From the NCBI RefSeq assembly GCF_000203795.2, contig NW_006281108.1, positions 625,868 to 689,867 of the forward strand: 64,000 nt of DNA, read 5' to 3'. Position numbers and translations under genes: made by a program. This document shows positions 53,761 through 64,000 of this stretch, piece by piece. How positions within the stretch are numbered: position 1 is the stretch's first letter; each line of letters opens with the position of its first letter. The stretch comes from Batrachochytrium dendrobatidis JAM81 (lineage: Eukaryota > Chytridiomycota > Chytridiomycetes > Rhizophydiales). Below the pieces are notes generated by a model. That model was not told the DNA's origin. It did not search any database and saw nothing but the letters and a program-made list of their open reading frames with translations.

Positions 53761-55367
53761 TCAAAAGACACTATTATGCATGGTGAGTTTGGCAAGAGTA
53801 TCACGACATAATGCTTCGGTGTGCTCAATAGAATTAAATGCTTCCGCTAATTTTGGTGAAACAATATCAATGGAAACTTCATCAACAATTTCTATCTCTT
53901 TTCCCTTGTAGGATCTAAAATTAAAATAAAATTAACATTTCATAATTGGAATCAAGTTTACAATTGTCTTGTGTAAAGTTGATTCAAGCAAAATCCAAGC
54001 ATATCAATCGACTAAAATTTACCCAATCTTAAAGTGCTTGAATTTTCCAAGAAGTTTGTTTTGAAGATGAAGAGGTATTCCTTGCTGGTGTAGACTCAAT
54101 GCGTAAATAGAAACATTCAATAGTGTGCGTTTAGTAGAAAACTCGATGATTAGATCGTCCTGAAGCTCTGGCTGGAAGCACTAGATGTTCAACAGTGATT
54201 AAAATCAAGATCAAATGTGGAGAAATCATGGCATCAAAATAGTTGGATTGGTCATGCATGAAGATGTCAGTTGATGTTTCTACCTTGGGATCTGGCTCTT
54301 TCTGGGGAAAAAGTTGCGATTCAGATGGAGTTTCAAGGTATTCTCTTGCCTTGACAAGATACCGAACGATATTTGAAATGGCCTATATAAATTTTCAAGG
54401 TTACTGTTGAATCCTACTCTTCAATTACACAAAAAACAATGGCAATCGGGTTACTACATACATCTTGGAAATGTCGCATATCCAAATCCGTATCATAAAC
54501 CTCTGTCGCACATGCCAAAAGGTCCATACAAGTTACAAGACAGTTATTGGCCAGTGACATTTGACTCAACACACATGGTTTGCTCTGGTTAATAGAGATT
54601 TTAAAAGGACTTGCACGATTGTAGTGTGCAAGCTTGATGGTCAGATCCTAATGACATTAGACTATTAGTCAGATTGTGAAAATCCACGCTCGAGTAGATG
54701 TTAAGAATAAACTTACTCCTTTTACGACTGCTGCTCCGTTCATAGTAACAAATCCTTTAACAGCTCCAGAACTAGTTAAAATTTTGTAACCAAAAGCATG
54801 TTAGTCGTACTCTAACTAGCATGACTTGACATTTTTACAAGACTGGAAACATTTGATATGCGGTGAATTTATAAATACTATACTTTGAAGATGAAACAAC
54901 CAATGTTGCTGCAGATCCAGGCGAGTTATTAACTAAAACTGAATTTATAAATGAATGCGATGTGAGTACTAAATATAATCCAGATTGAAATGATCAAAAC
55001 TGATGCTTGCCTCCATCGACTCCTCCAGAGCATGCATTGATTCCTATCTAGAGTCAAAAGCTACCAAATTAGTCAAGACATAACTGAATGATTTGAAAAG
55101 CAAGCTTTTCAAAGATGAATGAGTAGCATCTATCGAGTCTAAAGATGAACCATTAAAACGAGATGATATGGCCAATACGACACCAATTTTGCATGTATTT
55201 TTGTGGATAACCAGCAACAGCAAGGGTGAACAATTACAACTTGATGATGAAAGCATTGCCAATACACTTACTTGTAGATTTAAGCGCAGCTCATCAGCCA
55301 CGATTCGTAGTCTGTCTGAGAACCATTTTCTCTCTTCAGTAAGGTCTACTCGAGGTTGTAACGACAT
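53761..55367 (-). CDS. RAV2: RAVE complex subunit Rav2 / Rogdi
   Basis: Rogdi/Rav2 acts with Rav1 (DMXL) and Skp1 to assemble V-ATPase V1 onto Vo. About eight exons. Start ATG at 55367 (MSLQPRVDLTEERKWFSDRL), then LQESMHALEESMEAS, AATLVVSSSK, GAVKGFVTMNGAAVVKGDLT, IKLAHYNRASPFKISINQ and NCLVTCMDLLACATEVYDTD. The C-terminal half has VRYLVKAREYLETPSESQLF, LQDDLIIEFSTKRTLLNVSI and YALSLHQQGIPLHLQNKLLG, ending in the exon with EIEIVDEVSIDIVSPKLAEA and a stop at 53761-53763. The order agrees with human ROGDI (LxGDA, ARNRLTTP, LNKLCLTVYQLHAL). The exon 2/3 donor is uncertain. Confidence 0.8.
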
Positions 55368-55420
55368 TAACAATATAACAGTTGAAGGCAAACTGACAAA
55401 ATAATTTACACGACTCGTTG

Positions 55421-55652
55421 CAGTTGTTCACGTAAAATCAGTTCTTTCAAACTGGTTTGTAATGAGAGCGTTTATTAGAAATCGACTATTTTGATAAAAA
55501 GTTTATTCAGAATTCAATTACAAGTTTAATGTTCTATTTTGGTAGTTGTACGCTGAGCAATCAACACGTTTGAAACCAGATTTCATTCATTGTAATCCAG
55601 ATATTGTTATTCGACTTGTCAAACTTGGTTTCATTCTGCATGAATACGATTG
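55421..55652. mobile_element. miniature inverted-repeat element copy
   Basis: The left end is CAGTTGTTCACGTAAAATC and the right end CATGAATACGATTG. 232 bp; the left end lacks a TA found in other copies. It sits between the starts of RAV2 and the stop of RAD6. Confidence 0.6.
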
Positions 55653-55798
55653 AAATTGCATTGAATTTCCAATCTCAAACCAAGACTGGCTTGTATTGGA
55701 TATTCCATCTTTACTACAATTATACATCAATGCTACTAGAAGCTATCATAATAATAGTTTCCTTTTATTTAATCTTGGCAATTACTCAAACAATCTGA

Positions 55799-56394
55799 TT
55801 ATGAGTTCCAGCTCTCTTCCACAGTTTCACGTACTCGTTTGTTGTAATCTTTTCTGGAATCCGAAAACAGTCGAGCAGCTTCAGCATTTGCTGGACTGTT
55901 TGGATTAGGATCATGTAACAGGGATTGAATTGAAGTGAGAATTGCAGCTACATCATATGTTGGGGACCTAGTTTAACATGTATGAATGGGGCACGATTAG
56001 ACAAGTGAATTCAAATTTGAAGTTGCATACCAAGCCATCATACCATCTGTTTTGTAGGATATCCAAGCACAAATCACCATTGGCATATACATTGGGGTGA
56101 AACATTCTGCTGACAAACTTGACATGTGGAGGCTTAGTTGGATAGCTCTCTTCAAAAGTCAATACAAGTTTGAATGTCTAAAGTCATACCATTCAAGTAT
56201 TAGTTGAACATCAAATGTAATCTATTGGTAAAGTTACATACACCGTCTTCAAAAGGAGTGTCTTCCGGACCAAAGATGACTGCATTCCACAGTAACACAT
56301 TATCCGGACAAGGAGCACCACTGACCCCGTCAGGAGGGTCAGTTTGCAATCGTTTAAAGTCTCTCATTAACCTTCGCTTGGACGGAGTGGACAT
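55799..56394 (-). CDS. RAD6: ubiquitin-conjugating enzyme E2, Rad6/UBE2A
   Basis: E2 acting with Rad18 on PCNA and with Bre1 on histone H2B. Three exons. Begins [20 protein letters not shown], then [30 protein letters not shown] and [20 protein letters not shown] with the active-site Cys in [13 protein letters not shown], then [20 protein letters not shown] and [14 protein letters not shown], ending ETVEESWNS (stop 55799-55801). About 150 residues, as in other Rad6 proteins without the yeast acidic tail. Confidence 0.97.
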
Positions 56395-56511
56395 GACTGA
56401 ATGGCTTGGTTGATTGCAGTGGAAAACATTCAATTTCCACTGCAATCGACACCCATGGTCATCACGTGCTGACAAGTTAAAATTCACTTTTGCAATTGGC
56501 TTGCAACTGCA
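56395..56511. promoter_or_regulatory. shared divergent RAD6/ARPC5 promoter
   Basis: Only 117 bp separate the two start codons, so both promoters and 5' UTRs must be here. A CACGTG-like ATCACGTGCT is at 56461-56470. No TATA box is obvious. Confidence 0.5.
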
Positions 56512-57204
56512 ATGGCACACCGAAAGACTGATGTCGACTTTGATGATGAAGACCAGTACGTTGATGACGGTCCTGCTGATCCTTCTGTGTCTGAACTAGA
56601 CGCACTTCTTAGTTCAAAGACGACCGATGTTCGCAACTTGCTTTCTCGGTAATCTTGCTACTACTAGCTTGTTCTTGATATCGCACTGCATATCTAGTAC
56701 TTGGTCAGATCCTTTACTTAGATATGAAACTACTTTGAATTGTTTAGTGGAAATGTTGCTGCTGCTCTTCAGACTGCTTTGAGTAATCCTCCCACTGGAA
56801 AGAGCAAAGATGTTGATCCACTCAAGGTAATCTTGCAGTGAGACAGTCAGTGTCTCTTTGTTAATGCTTTTAAACTTGTATTAGGAACGAGCAACACAAC
56901 TGGTCGTTGAGACTCTAGCTACTGTTAGACCCACAGACATTCCTGCTGTTGTTAAAGAACTTCAACCTGCACATATTGATGTGCTGATGAAGTACTTGTA
57001 TCGTGGCATGGCTTCGCCTGATTTGTTCAACTCGGCATTGCTGCTTTCATGGCATGAAAAGGTATTCCGTAGTGCTGGAATGACTGTGTTGATGACTCTA
57101 ACCATGTTCATTTGTCACTGTCAACTAATGGCTTTACACAGGCATACGAAGTTGGCGGACTTGGTTCAATCGTACGTGTCTTGTCCGATGGGCGATCCGT
57201 ATAA
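56512..57204 (+). CDS. ARPC5: Arp2/3 complex subunit 5 (ARPC5/p16)
   Basis: Subunit of the actin-branching Arp2/3 complex. Four exons: [19 protein letters not shown] and [59 protein letters not shown] and [20 protein letters not shown]; last exon [20 protein letters not shown] with the stop at 57202-57204. Length near 150 residues and the [11 protein letters not shown] and [11 protein letters not shown] motifs are diagnostic. Confidence 0.95.
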
Positions 57205-57328
57205 ACTTTAATGCTCAACAATAAATGATCAAGCCATCTCAATCCCATTGAGTTGAACCTTAAAATAATACACTTGTGCTCTCGTCATCAAGCATTTGTT
57301 TTTGAAAAAAAAGTATTCAATATAATTA

Positions 57329-58327
57329 TTACGATGCATCCCGATCTGACGAATGCAATCCCGACCCATCATCCTCTACAGCCGAAGACTGTCCAGCATC
57401 GTCCTCCATGTCTACTGTTGGCTTTTGCTTCTTGCCATCATTTTCTGCCAGATCTGTCTTTCGCTTCTGTGGAATTGCATCCTCAACCTCGTCCACTTCC
57501 ATCTCTGCTGTATGGGTCTCTTCTTCAGGATCTGCTTCTGCATCATCAGACTGCTTCTTATTTTGCTGTCTTTTTTTGCTTTCCAGTCGTCGACCCTTGA
57601 CTTGTTTTTGAAACGCTTAATAGGTTGAGATAGTATGAGTACCTTGTATACTTCAACAAGGTCCAAGTAAACCTGAAAGTTATAATGGCTTACCTTGTAC
57701 ACTGGACTGGATTCGATCAAAAAGAACTTCTTGTAGTTCCAAGACTTCCAATGCCTTGTAGATATCAGTAACACCAACAGTCTTGCGACCTGCCTTTTTT
57801 GTCACATCATTCGCACTGTTTCAACAAGTTAAACTTGGAATCAAAACAATACAAGTTGAGCAATAAAACATACGTTGCAGTAAGATAGTTGATGAATACA
57901 GTGCAACAGCGATTCAAAGCAGACTTGGCATCCTTGTGAACTTTGATGTTTGCTGGAGTCTAGCTCAAGCAATAATCCATAAAACGATCGTGTCAATTCA
58001 AAACATGGTTAACAAGTCGTTTGATGGTTCAACGTTACTGCTTACAGATCTTTTGATCACTCTCTGAACAATAGAACGAGGTAGTTCATACTCCTCAATA
58101 GACAAGCCTGCAGAGGATGCAGCAGTTCCAAGAAGAGCAGCAGCAGTCACTGAAGGAGTATTGAATCGCTCAGATCCTCCTGCTGCTTCGTCATCGTTGT
58201 CATCAACACCATTATGTTCTGGAACAGGTGAGCTGTATCTATCCACAGAGTCATCATCATTGATTACTGATTGATGGCTATTACTGTCTTTTTCGATAGG
58301 AGCAGCGGCTGGTTCAGTCAAGATCAT
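57329..58327 (-). CDS. histone-fold protein, Dpb4/POLE3-like
   Basis: Dpb4/POLE3 is a histone-fold subunit of DNA polymerase epsilon and of CHRAC-type remodellers. About four exons. An acidic/Ala-rich N-terminal segment of about 80 residues (MILTEPAAAPIEKDSNSHQS and on) precedes the fold: ELPRSIVQRVIKRS, then KVHKDAKSALNRCCTVFINY, LTATANDVTKKAGRKTVGVT and DIYKALEVLELQEVLFDRI. A charged C-terminal tail (GRRLESKKRQQNKKQSDDAE, VDEVEDAIPQKRKTDLAEND) ends SSDRDAS at the stop 57329-57331. The GRKT and ATVFxNYLT-type motifs fit Dpb4 better than NF-YB, but other NF-Y-like proteins are possible. The N-terminal extension is unusual. Confidence 0.8.
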
Positions 58328-58587
58328 GTTGATGTCGAGTTGAAGATTTAAAATTAAAAAAGTCCGATCAAATCACAACACACCCTCAGGAAAAAAGAAA
58401 CAAGCCATACAAGCCAAGAGTTTATATAAAAGCAGTTCATACTGACAATACTATAACTAGATGAACTGCGACTGTCTCTTACTAGCAACTCGAGCCTTTC
58501 GAGTCGTTTACTTTCATGAACGAATTTCTATTCAACGCGCTTAAAATGATTTGGCAACTTTCCCAATTATCGATATTACCAATCATC

Positions 58588-61245
58588 ATGAATTCGACTA
58601 CCTCTCTCGCTCATGAATATCTTGCTCTGGACCAAAATCCAGTTACTCACGCTGAGATCAAAGGACTTTTGGATTCTGCAAATCATGATAAGCTGCAGAA
58701 GCTGCTTTCTACTCGCATTGCGTTTGGAACTGCTGGTACTATTTTAATGGTTGATTAGACTACTTTTGGTATTTATAATAACATTGAATTTTGTAGGACT
58801 CCGTGCTGAAATGGGTGGTGGTTACTCCCGTATGAATGAACTCACTGTCATTCAAGCCTCACAAGTAAGTATTCAAACCTCATTCTAATGTCTTGATCCT
58901 TGTCATGAATCCAATGGTCAAGAATGCTTTGGAATCAACTATAACAGGCTGGGGTTCAAGCACATCACATGATGTACTGCCATTTAGCTTTTGCTTGTCA
59001 GGGATGTTCATCTAGTCTTGACAATCTCGTTCCAAACAAATCAATTTGACTTTAGGGCGTCTGCGCTTACTATCTCGACACTGTGCCTGATTTCAAATCA
59101 AAAGGTGTTGTCATTGGTCACGATCACAGACACAATTCGGATGCGTTTGCTAGGTACCTTTAATCTTGTACATGATTTTGTAGTAATTCTAGTCAGATAC
59201 CGTACTCATTCGTTACATATAGGCTTACGGCTGCAGTCTTTGCCAGCAAGGGAATTAAAGTGTACTATTACAGAGATTTAGTGCACACACCCATGGTTCC
59301 ATTTGGTGTTACTTCTTTGGGTGCTGGATGCGGTATCATGATCACTGCTTCCCACAACCCTAAACAGGACAATGGCTACAAACTGTATGCTGGAAATGGA
59401 TGCCAAATCATCAGTCCTCATGATTCTTTGATTGCTGAACAAATTCTGTACGTATTGATGAGTTTTTATTGATCGTGGTCTCCAATTATAAAAACTCATG
59501 CGTGTTATTTAGACTCAATCTTAAACCCTGGACCTGGGATTACGAGTTGATCAACACGAGTTCTTTAGTGACTGACCCAATCAATGAAATGTATCCTGCC
59601 TATTTTGCCAAGCTCAAGTCGCTCTCTGTTTTCCAGTATGGATTCTTGCTTGATGGGTTCAATTTAATCTGAATGTATCATGAAATAATTGACACGATTC
59701 TTTACATTGAATGACTGCAATAGCGAAAAAAATGCTATCCAGAATGTCAAATTCTGCTATACTGCCATGCATGGCGTTGGTCTGACCCCTGCTTTGAAAG
59801 TGTTTGAGGCGTTTGGTCTCTCTCCATTTGTGCAAACAGCTGAGCAAGTCAATCCAGATCCTGAATTTCCTACCGTTGCGTATCCTAATCCCGAAGAGGG
59901 GAAAGGTGCACTGGTGAGTTGATTTTCACATTCAGTTCTTGGTTTGAATCTTGAAAATGGGTTACCATCATAATACTAACGTTACAAACATCAATCTACT
60001 TTTTCAATTGTTTAGACTCTTGCAATGCAAACCGCAGACAAAAACGGTGCTACAGTTATTTTTGCCAACGACCCTGATGCTGATCGTCTTGCCATTGCCG
60101 AAAAAAAACCAAATGGCGAATGGCATATCTTCAATGGAAATGAAATTGGTGTGATTCTTGCCACTTTGGTGCTTGAATCTCTTCGCATATCCGGTAAGTA
60201 GATTATCATGCTGTGGTGGTTTAGAAGTGGTGATTCTAAACTATTTACGATGGATTACGTGTAGGTGGAGCGAAACGCCCCTTGGCAATGCTTACCACTA
60301 CGGTCTCCATGCATATGCTAAAACAGGTCGCCAAGCAAGAAGGTTTCCAGTTTGAAGAAACCTTGACGGGATTCAAATGGCTTGGTAACCGTGCAATCGA
60401 TCTTGAGAAAAAAGGATTTCAAGTCGCATTTGCGTACGAGGAAGCCATTGGATTCATGGTTGGAGATGCTGTGAGAGATAAAGATGGTGTGAGCGCGCTT
60501 GGCGTGGTTGCTGAGTGGGCCAATCATCTTGCTACAAAAGGACAAACTCTTCATGGTTATTTACTATCCTTATACGAAAAGTAGGCAATTTCAACACCTT
60601 ACTGCTTTTGTGTTACCGAGCTTCTATATTCTAACACCACACTTTTATTGTAGGTATGGCTACTTTACATCAAACAATGGTTACTTTATTTGCCACGAAC
60701 AGTCTGTCATCAATTCTCTTTTTGATGATATTCGTTATGGCAAAGAACGTAAATCCGCCGAGGTATGAGCATTGCTTGTTTTTATTAGATTGATCATTTT
60801 GTTGGCAGAGTACCGTCATAACACTTTTTATTTGATGCATACATATATTTAGGCCGGATCACCTTACAAATACGCTTTGCAGTATCCAACAACCATTGGT
60901 GGATCAAAGGTTTGCTGGGTGCGTGATTTAACAATTGGCTATGATACAGCCCAGGCGGATAAAAAGCCCACTCTGCCAGTTTCTTCCTCTGCTCAGATGT
61001 TGACACTCGAGTAAGTTTCTAGTTTATATATGTAATGGTACACATACTGACTTGTTTGATAAATGTAAACAAGATTGGAGAACGGAGCGTTGATTACATT
61101 AAGAACTTCGGGAACTGAGCCCAAGATCAAATACTATACTGAACTCCGAGCATCCACACTTGCACAGGCCACCAAAGATCTTCAAATAGTCGTTGACAGC
61201 ATGATTGAAATTTGTTTGCGTCCCAAGGAGCACAAACTTGTTTAG
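58588..61245 (+). CDS. PGM2: phosphoglucomutase/phosphopentomutase, PGM2-type
   Basis: Alpha-D-phosphohexomutase of the PGM2 group, which interconverts ribose 1- and 5-phosphate and glucose phosphates. About ten exons. Key parts: [13 protein letters not shown] start ([23 protein letters not shown]), [11 protein letters not shown], the active-site serine loop [17 protein letters not shown], the metal loop [14 protein letters not shown], the sugar loop [15 protein letters not shown] and [19 protein letters not shown], and the phosphate-binding loop [15 protein letters not shown]. The stop is at 61243-61245. All catalytic elements are intact. An upstream in-frame ATG at 58516 would add 24 hydrophobic residues; I chose 58588, which aligns with the family start. 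Confidence 0.93.
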
Positions 61246-61444
61246 AGCTTACACTCGACTGTTTTGAATTGACGGATTTTTTCAGATTTGCTTTTTGAAA
61301 TAAAGGGTTGTTGACTCTAGGTTTGAATTATAGACAACTTGCTAGAGATTAATACAAGGTACAGATATATGATTTTATTCGTTATAAAACGGCGACATCT
61401 GCTTGACAATCAGGCCATTTTTCAAAACATGGGTGCAAGGGAAA

Positions 61445-64000
61445 TCAAAGGGCAGTTACTGCAATAGCACGCTTGGTAAGTAACGCAACACGTGGATCCA
61501 ATACATTGACATAAAACAAAATATTCTTGCGATCCGAGTTTAGATATACAGGAATGTGAATGATTGTTTTTGGGCTACCTGATGGAGCCGTTTTTGTTTC
61601 ATTCAATTGGCGCCAAGCAAGAATCAAAGGTGGAAGTGGATCCGGAACAACTTTATGAACCAAATCTAGTTTTTTGTCGGTCCATTTCGCACCTTCAAGC
61701 TTCAATCCAATCATTTCAATACGCATACCACCTTGAGTATAGGCTGTATCAGTAGTTGGATCTAACATCACTGCCAGCTCAAGATTCTCCAACGAAGCGC
61801 CAATAAGCTTTGCTGCAGTCTGTCTCGCGGCAGTAAGAAATGCTTCAGGGAAAAACAACCCACCAATCCATACCTTTAGCGATTCAAGCTGTCCAGCCAT
61901 AGCTGACTCTTGCAATTCTTTTACTTGCTTCAACCGCTCCACTAAATTATCAAGAAACTGATTGATGGTGAACAGGGTGGGAATAGTGTAGGATATCCAA
62001 TGTTTAGGCACCTCTCCGCGACGAAGTAATGATGTAAGGAGTCGCGTACTGTTTGTATGCTGATCTTTTCCAACTAAAATAAAGTCAAGAGACGTAAGAT
62101 CTGACCTAATTGTCGCAAGTAATTTTGCAGCCGTTTCGGTTTCAGAACCAATAAAGCGCATCAGTGGGTCGGTAGCATCCGGTGCATTAAATTCTGGCAA
62201 ATTCTGGTACAATAATAGCCAATTTCAAATATAGCAAATAGTTAGTTGCAGACAACACATTTATAAAAGCAGTGCATTTAGGTGCAAGTAAACAAACCTT
62301 TGGTAAGCTATCGAGCCACTTTTTAATCAATTCGCGCATTGTGGTAGACCAGTTGGATGGATTGCCAGTTTTTGCCGAGTTTTCAACATTCGATAAACGC
62401 TCGTTCATGCATCGCAATTTACTCAGTAATGTAGTACTTTTGAATTGCTTCAATAAAATATCTGAATCAGCAGGAAGGCCAATCCAACTTGGAGGCAAAG
62501 TATCTTTGAGCTCATTGACCCAGGCAGAAAATTGCTCCAGTTTGATGCCATCTGGACACATTACCGTTGGCTCCAGACCATTACTGCTCTCTACCCCATC
62601 TACAAGCACAAATTCACGTTCGAAAATTGCAGGAGTAAAAATTTCATCTACAAGTACATCTAGTGTTTTTTGATCTCCAACAACATCAATCTTGCCACCA
62701 TACACGTTCTGTGATATCAAACTCTTCAATGCTGTCCATGGAATTTGTTTAGGAGAAATACTTGATTTGCCATTACTGACATTCACCAGCCATGCATCAA
62801 TGAGATGAAGAGCCATGTCATAATCTGCATCGTTGAAATCATAAGATTTTGTCCATCCTACTGGGAGATACCTCAGACGTTCAAGAATAATTGCGTGTAA
62901 CCATGAAAGCATGAAAAACAATCGGGTTTTTTCAGATGGACCCGTCAAAATAAGAGATTGTGGAATACTGGAAAGAGATTCACTCATACTTGCTTTGATC
63001 CCAGCAGGTGGCTCAAATACCAAGTTTCTTGACCGGCGGAGAAGGTTAAGCGGTAGTTTGGATGAGATTTCCAACGTCAAGAATAACTTCAATGTACTTC
63101 CTACAGGAAACGAGTGTAATTTTTTTTCAAGCTGGCTTAACCACGATAGCGACAAATGTGCGTTCTTGAGTAACACCCACGATGTGGATTGTAACGCCCC
63201 TGCAATGGCAGTTTCTGCAAGTTTAAATCCCTCGTTGGAACCAAGAGCAACAGAAACCAGTCGCTGGCCGCTTTGGGAAGCTAGAATTTCAACACGAGAA
63301 CTTGTATCGTATCCAGAATCCGAGCACAAAATAATTGGTGTCACGCCAGTAGTTTCTTCAATCACACGTGCAAGTTTGTCATCTGTAGATATAATCGGGA
63401 ACGTGGATCCAAATACAGCTTCAAAGAAAAGCGACAATGATTCCATCAATCTATCTGGTCGAATACATTTGATAATCAACAGCGAATAAAACGCATTGCT
63501 TGATGCATCATGCGTGTCGTTTTGTTTCCAGCACACGGGAATCTTTTCTTCAGGTCTCAATTCACTGTGCACAAGTCGTCTCCATGTATCTTTGTTGGCA
63601 ATAATACTGTGCTCTAGTTCAGAAAACGGTTTGATTTGGCACAGTTCTGACAATTTGCAAGCAGCATCATGCCCTACAATTTCATCAAGAGCCGTACTGC
63701 CTCCCTGATGAACAACACTGTTACTGCCATGAAGCAAAAACAAAAACTCGGTTTCAGTAATTGCCGCAGAAGTGCTTTGTTGCTTAATTTGTGCAATGAG
63801 CATTCCAAAAACAAGAATATCGTGCTGTCGCAGCGATCGTGACACTCGCTGGAAAGCAGTCATAAACATATCTTGCTCGAGAATTTCCAATCGCGCCGCC
63901 TTGCTTGTCTTGCCAGCTAAACGAGGGTTGTTTTTTAAAACCTTTTCAAAAATCTCGAAAAAAAAGTTGAGCGCAAACTGATATATACTTTCCAAACTGC
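61445..64000 (-). CDS. cytoplasmic dynein heavy chain, C-terminal part
   Basis: Motor subunit for minus-end transport along microtubules; the 5' end is outside the window. One intron (about 62299-62203) joins KWLDSLPK to NLPEFNAPD. The visible parts are AAA6 and the C-terminal region: PDRLMESLSLFFEAVFGSTF, GSNEGFKLAETAIAGALQST, WVLLKNAHLSLSWLSQLEKK, LFLTLEISSKLPLNLLR, FEPPAGIKASMSES, LFFMLSWLHAIILERLRYLP and VGWTKSYDFNDADYD. It ends LPPLILAWRQLNETKTAPSG and then LLTKRAIAVTAL at the stop 61445-61447. WVLLKNAHL and FEPPxGI fit cytoplasmic dynein 1; no axonemal-specific feature is seen, but the end is divergent. Confidence 0.88.

Noticed and set aside
54985..55035. A second GC-AG intron (GAG-GCAAGC) in RAV2
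   Set aside because: Its phase leads to a stop with the visible acceptor; a weak GTTTTG donor a few bases later keeps frame.

Overview
The window is AT-rich nuclear DNA of a zoosporic true fungus, most likely a chytrid. Genes are compact and carry many short GT-AG introns, often with CTAAC-like branch sites just before the acceptor. Gene content is fungal/opisthokont: fused pseudouridine glycosidase-kinase, Nup42, Ima1, RAVE subunit, Arp2/3, CST subunit Ten1. The flagellar nexin-dynein regulatory protein DRC1 implies a motile flagellated stage, which most non-zoosporic fungi have lost. A Batrachochytrium-like chytrid would fit, but I cannot confirm genus or species.

Layout. 1-2133 is the 3' part of a Ser-rich coiled-coil protein. 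2632-12907 holds three minus-strand genes: pseudouridine salvage, an ABCA transporter with a long N-terminal extension, and a ferric reductase/NOX-like flavocytochrome. 13590-17520 holds NUP42, a membrane KCTD-like BTB protein and TEN1. 17789-35051 is a minus-strand run: L-type lectin, DRC1, Ras/Rap GTPase, Ima1/SAMP1, eIF2-alpha, ERI1-like exonuclease and a small unknown protein. 35052-37457 is gene-poor with simple repeats. 37458-53581 is mostly plus strand: PSF3 (rebuilt from six short exons), DUF4602 protein (minus), SYLF protein, MCM4, DJ-1, IMP3 (minus), TBP and TLS1/C9orf78. 53761-64000 holds RAV2/Rogdi, RAD6, ARPC5, a Dpb4-like histone-fold protein, PGM2 and the C-terminus of cytoplasmic dynein heavy chain.

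Most genes are housekeeping. PSF3 and MCM4 are both parts of the CMG replicative helicase, and a Dpb4-like subunit lies nearby. eIF2-alpha, IMP3 and TBP serve the expression machinery. The lectin, RAV2, dynein and ARPC5 serve trafficking and the cytoskeleton. No rRNA, tRNA or CRISPR was found.

Two non-genic structures stand out. The first is a roughly 380 bp island at 33831-34213, visibly richer in G+C than its flanks, made almost entirely of consecutive perfect stem-loops and of unknown nature. The second is a family of about 230-260 bp miniature inverted-repeat elements whose ends resemble CAGTCGTATTCACGTAAAAT and which sit next to TA. At least seven copies or remnants occur in the intergenic gaps, including a nearly identical inverted pair 5.2 kb apart.
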